Part shown: one piece after another, positions 3,953 through 6,824 of the stretch
Layout of the letters: every line of letters begins with the position of its first letter
Numbering within the stretch: the stretch's first letter is position 1
Origin: an uncultured cyanobacterium
GTDB lineage: Bacteria > Cyanobacteriota > Cyanobacteriia > CACIAM-69d
DNA length: 6,824 nucleotides
Direction: 5' to 3'
Assembly: GCA_937894105.1 (NCBI GenBank)
Contig: CALCTI010000205.1
Coordinates: forward strand, 1-6,824
Position numbers and translations under genes: made by a program
The notes under the pieces: model-generated
Database searches by the model: none
Told to the model about the DNA's origin: nothing
Seen by the model: the letters and a program-made list of their open reading frames with translations, nothing else

Positions 3953-6472
3953 GTGAGCAAGATGGCGAATCGAACGCATGGGCAGCAATGCCTCGGGATG
4001 GTGGGTCTGGTGTGTGGGGTGTTCGGTGGCAGCGTTCCGGCGATCGCTGAGATCGCCGCCGAGATACCGCAACCGCCATTGGCCCGTGATCGCTCCTTAC
4101 CGCTACAGCAACCCGATGCGCTCTCTCAAACCTCGATAGTTCAAGTTACGGACGTGCAGATCACGCCCACCGAATCCGGTCTGGTAATCCGAGTCGAAAG
4201 TCAGGATGGGCAGCTTGAAACTCCGATTTTGACCAAGGTGGGCAATGCTTTGGTCGCCCATATCCCCAATGCCCGGTTGAACTTACCCGATGAGGCATCA
4301 ATACCAATGGCTGACCCTGCTACCGGCATTGCCTTGGTGAATGTGACAGAAACCCCTGATAATCAGGTTCGCATCGCCATTACCGGAAAAGATACCCTCC
4401 CCATAGCCGATTTGGTGCCAAGTGAACGAGGTTTCATGTTGGAGGTAACACCTGGAATCGCTGGTATCGTTGAATCAGAAGACGCCATTCAAATAACCGT
4501 AACGGCTCAGAAGCGCCCAGAAGAGGTTCAAGATGTACCGCTCAGTATTACTGTGCTGTCCAGCCAAGAGTTAGAAGATGCTCAGATTGACTCTATTGAA
4601 GATATTGCGCAGAATACGCCCAATTTCCTGCTTTTTCCAACTAGTCCAGGCAATTTACCTGCGTACACGATTCGCGGGCTTGGCAACAATAATTTTTTAA
4701 GTCGAGATGCGGTCGGCTTTTTTGTTAATGGTGTTCCCTACGACTCGGGTCTCTTCTCTGACATCCTATTAACTGACCTGGAGCGAGTTGAGGTGTTGCG
4801 AGGTCCTCAAAATATTTTGCATGGACGCAGTAGCATCGGAGGCGTTGTTAATATTGTGACTCGCCCCCCTGCGGATGAATTGGAGCTGCGTTCAGCGATT
4901 AGTTACGGTAGTGAAAATCTAGTCAACGTGCAGCTTTCTGCCAGCGATGCACTTATTCCAGATACCCTAGGTTTTCGAATATCTGGGGCATTAAATCGAC
5001 AAGATGGTCTGGTCGAGAATACTTTTGTAGACCGAACTGTGGGCGATCGCTCCGAAGCAATTGGCTTGGCTGAACTGTATTGGACTCCGTCTCCTGATTG
5101 GGCAATATCTCTAACGGGCACAGTACGATCCTCTGACAATGATGGATTCCTTAATCAAACTGAGCCATTTGTCACCGAACAAGACGAAATTGGATTTGTT
5201 CGATTAAATTCCAATAGTCAAGCCTTAAAAGTTACCTACGAGCACGAAAATTTTCAAATCAACTCAATTACCGCTCGTCGATTTACTAATTTTGATCGGC
5301 AGCTAGATGCTGACGGCACCTCTGATGATCTGATCCGATTTCCGCTGGACGACGACACCACTATTTGGAGTCAGGAAATCCGTGTTCAATCGCCTGAAGA
5401 CACCGATTCATTTCGCTGGCTCGTAGGAGGCTATTACGAGTGGAGAAATGTTGAAAGCAGAAGTGGGTTTGAATATTCTGAATTAGGAGCAACACTGCTA
5501 GGTTTCCCGTCTCCCGGTTTAGATTTGACTGTTTTCGATCTAGAACAGGAGACCTTTGCCGTGTTTGGGCAGATCGATTACCAACCGATTGACCCCTTGA
5601 CCTTGTCGGTCGGGTTGCGATACGAGGCTAATCGGTCCCGCTTAGATCGCGATCGCAGCTTTGAGTTGGCAGATGGTGGGACTTTCCCAACCCCTGGGTT
5701 GAATTTAGATGGTGAAGAGCGCAACTATGGTGAGGTCATACCCCGCTTTGCTTTGGAATATCGTTTTAGTCCTAACGTTGCTGCTTATGCCAGCGCTACT
5801 CGAGGATATCGACCCGGTGGGCTGAATACTCAAACTGAATTCGTTGAAGCCTTAGAGTTTGAAGAGGAAAGATCCTGGAACTACGAGCTGGGCGTAAAAA
5901 CCAATTGGTTTGACAATCGACTACGGGCGAACTTATCTGTCTTCATTAACGATGTTGACGATTATCAGGTGCTGTTGTTCGATGAGACGTTCTTTTCTGG
6001 AACAACTGCCAACGCTGAAGTTGAGATTAGGGGATTAGAGTTGGAAATCAGTGCAACACCCCTAGACGGTCTCGATATTACCGCTGGACTAGGCCTTCTT
6101 GACGACGAGTTTACCGATTTTACTAATCCTTTGACGGGAGAAGATTCGAGTGGCAATCGTTTACCGTTTACTCCGGAATTTAACTACAATCTTGCGATAC
6201 AGTACCGAGACCCAGGCGGGTTATTTGGTCGGGTAGCACTTCAGGGATTTGGCACCTACTTTTTCAGCGACAGTAATCAGCTTAAGCAAGATCCGTTTGC
6301 CTTAGTCAATGTTCGTCTTGGCTATGAGGGCAAAGGTTTCGGCGTATACGCATTTGTCAATAATCTGTTTGAAGAAGAGTATCTAGTTTCGGAGTTTCCT
6401 GGCTTTGGAAATACTATCCGGTCATTTGGCGATCGCCGCACCTTTGGTCTGCAAGTCAGGGCCAGATTTTAG
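3953..6472 (+). CDS. AMIN-domain TonB-dependent outer-membrane receptor, probably siderophore uptake
   Basis: An outer-membrane active transporter, 839 residues, driven by TonB-ExbB-ExbD. Numbering is from the GTG at 3953. The ATG at 3962 (residue 4) is an equally good or better start, since it places the signal peptide directly: a short basic start, a hydrophobic stretch at about 14-30 and likely cleavage after AIA near 32. An AMIN domain follows (about 62-167), typical of cyanobacterial receptors. The TonB box is DAIQITVTAQ (178-187). The plug spans about 192-304, with EVQDVPLSITVLSSQELEDA, IRGLGNN, VEVLRGPQNILHGRSSIGG and VVNIVTRPP. The rest is a 22-strand-type barrel ending in RARF, a terminal aromatic residue as expected for barrel assembly. 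Length is normal and no lesion is seen. The plug belongs to the broad iron-complex receptor group, so the ligand (ferric siderophore, haem, cobalamin or other) cannot be read from sequence; the PchR-like neighbours favour a siderophore. Three HIP1 sites lie within the gene, and a fourth near its 5' end. Confidence 0.93.
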   Translation: MSKMANRTHGQQCLGMVGLVCGVFGGSVPAIAEIAAEIPQPPLARDRSLPLQQPDALSQTSIVQVTDVQITPTESGLVIRVESQDGQLETPILTKVGNALVAHIPNARLNLPDEASIPMADPATGIALVNVTETPDNQVRIAITGKDTLPIADLVPSERGFMLEVTPGIAGIVESEDAIQITVTAQKRPEEVQDVPLSITVLSSQELEDAQIDSIEDIAQNTPNFLLFPTSPGNLPAYTIRGLGNNNFLSRDAVGFFVNGVPYDSGLFSDILLTDLERVEVLRGPQNILHGRSSIGGVVNIVTRPPADELELRSAISYGSENLVNVQLSASDALIPDTLGFRISGALNRQDGLVENTFVDRTVGDRSEAIGLAELYWTPSPDWAISLTGTVRSSDNDGFLNQTEPFVTEQDEIGFVRLNSNSQALKVTYEHENFQINSITARRFTNFDRQLDADGTSDDLIRFPLDDDTTIWSQEIRVQSPEDTDSFRWLVGGYYEWRNVESRSGFEYSELGATLLGFPSPGLDLTVFDLEQETFAVFGQIDYQPIDPLTLSVGLRYEANRSRLDRDRSFELADGGTFPTPGLNLDGEERNYGEVIPRFALEYRFSPNVAAYASATRGYRPGGLNTQTEFVEALEFEEERSWNYELGVKTNWFDNRLRANLSVFINDVDDYQVLLFDETFFSGTTANAEVEIRGLELEISATPLDGLDITAGLGLLDDEFTDFTNPLTGEDSSGNRLPFTPEFNYNLAIQYRDPGGLFGRVALQGFGTYFFSDSNQLKQDPFALVNVRLGYEGKGFGVYAFVNNLFEEEYLVSEFPGFGNTIRSFGDRRTFGLQVRARF

Positions 6473-6824
6473 ATCCCGTGACTAAGAGACTCTTAACCTA
6501 GGGATTATTTGGCGCCGAAAAGTCACCATTCTTGAGGTAAACCTATACTTCCAGTGAGAATATCCAAAGGTATGTGAAAAAAAGGTAAAACAGCGACGAA
6601 AACTAGCTTTTCAAAAGTCCTTATTGAAATATAGTCCTAATAAAGCCCAGGGAAGTGTCCACATGGAGGGTTGCTAGAGATCTGTGAGCATTGAAGAGAA
6701 CGCCAAAATCACGACTTGATCGGCTTTTACTCGGGCGTTTCACTGATTGAGTGTCAGAAGCCTTACGTAGTGGAGAGTACACGCCCTTTCAAAACAAAAA
6801 AGACTAGGGGCTGAAACCGTTACA
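6473..6824. other. Right flank, no gene recognised
   Basis: No supportable reading frame, tRNA or recognisable RNA is seen in these 352 bases on either strand. A 13-base palindrome, TAAGAG-A-CTCTTA at 6483-6495, begins 10 bases after the receptor stop. Its one-base loop and lack of a T run make it a poor intrinsic terminator. The stretch is richer in A and T than the receptor gene and has no HIP1 site. The last bases may be the beginning of another feature cut by the window edge, but nothing can be named. Confidence 0.5.

Noticed and set aside
6483..6495. Intrinsic terminator after the receptor gene
   Set aside because: The palindrome has a one-base loop, an AT-rich stem and no following T run.
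1..6824. CRISPR array
   Set aside because: No regularly spaced repeat series is present; the repeats seen are pairs at IS ends or in promoter regions.

Overview
This window looks like cyanobacterial chromosome or plasmid DNA. The HIP1 octamer GCGATCGC occurs eight times in 6.8 kb (starts at 186, 203, 1228, 3334, 4040, 5043, 5649, 6429). The outer-membrane receptor also carries an N-terminal AMIN domain, an arrangement typical of cyanobacterial TonB-dependent transporters. The recognisable content is an iron/siderophore-uptake regulatory locus broken up by insertion sequences.

Layout: (1) 1-195 holds no supportable gene. (2) 196-1362, minus strand: an intact PchR-like AraC-family regulator. 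(3) 1363-1575: a spacer with a perfect 8-4-8 palindrome and a good Fur-box candidate. (4) About 1576-1748, plus strand: the N-terminal remnant of another PchR-like regulator, about 50% identical over 52 residues to the one at 196-1362 and originally head-to-head with it; its C-terminal half is missing. (5) 1749-2764: an insertion-sequence scar. A decayed IS6-family element (1824-2653, perfect 17-bp terminal inverted repeats, transposase broken by one missing base and one in-frame TGA) lies between two 40-base inverted arms (1749-1788 and 2654-2693). These look like the ends of a second, small IS6-like or MITE-like element. The scar finishes with a 64-base relic of the right end of a third, related element (2701-2764). 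(6) 2803-3849, plus strand: a second intact PchR-like AraC regulator that starts 38 bases after the scar. (7) 3850-3952: a short regulatory spacer with a 15-bp direct repeat at 23-bp period and an inverted repeat. (8) 3953-6472, plus strand: a complete AMIN-plug-barrel TonB-dependent receptor. (9) 6473-6824: no supportable gene.

Working model (inference): one or both intact AraC proteins sense an iron(III)-siderophore or related ligand and activate the receptor gene, with Fur repressing when iron is sufficient. No siderophore biosynthesis or inner-membrane ABC transporter genes are visible, so such partners would lie outside the window. All the component families are known. The least ordinary parts are the triple PchR-like cluster reduced to two by nested IS insertions, the inverted-arm element around the IS, and the unexplained repeats in front of the receptor.
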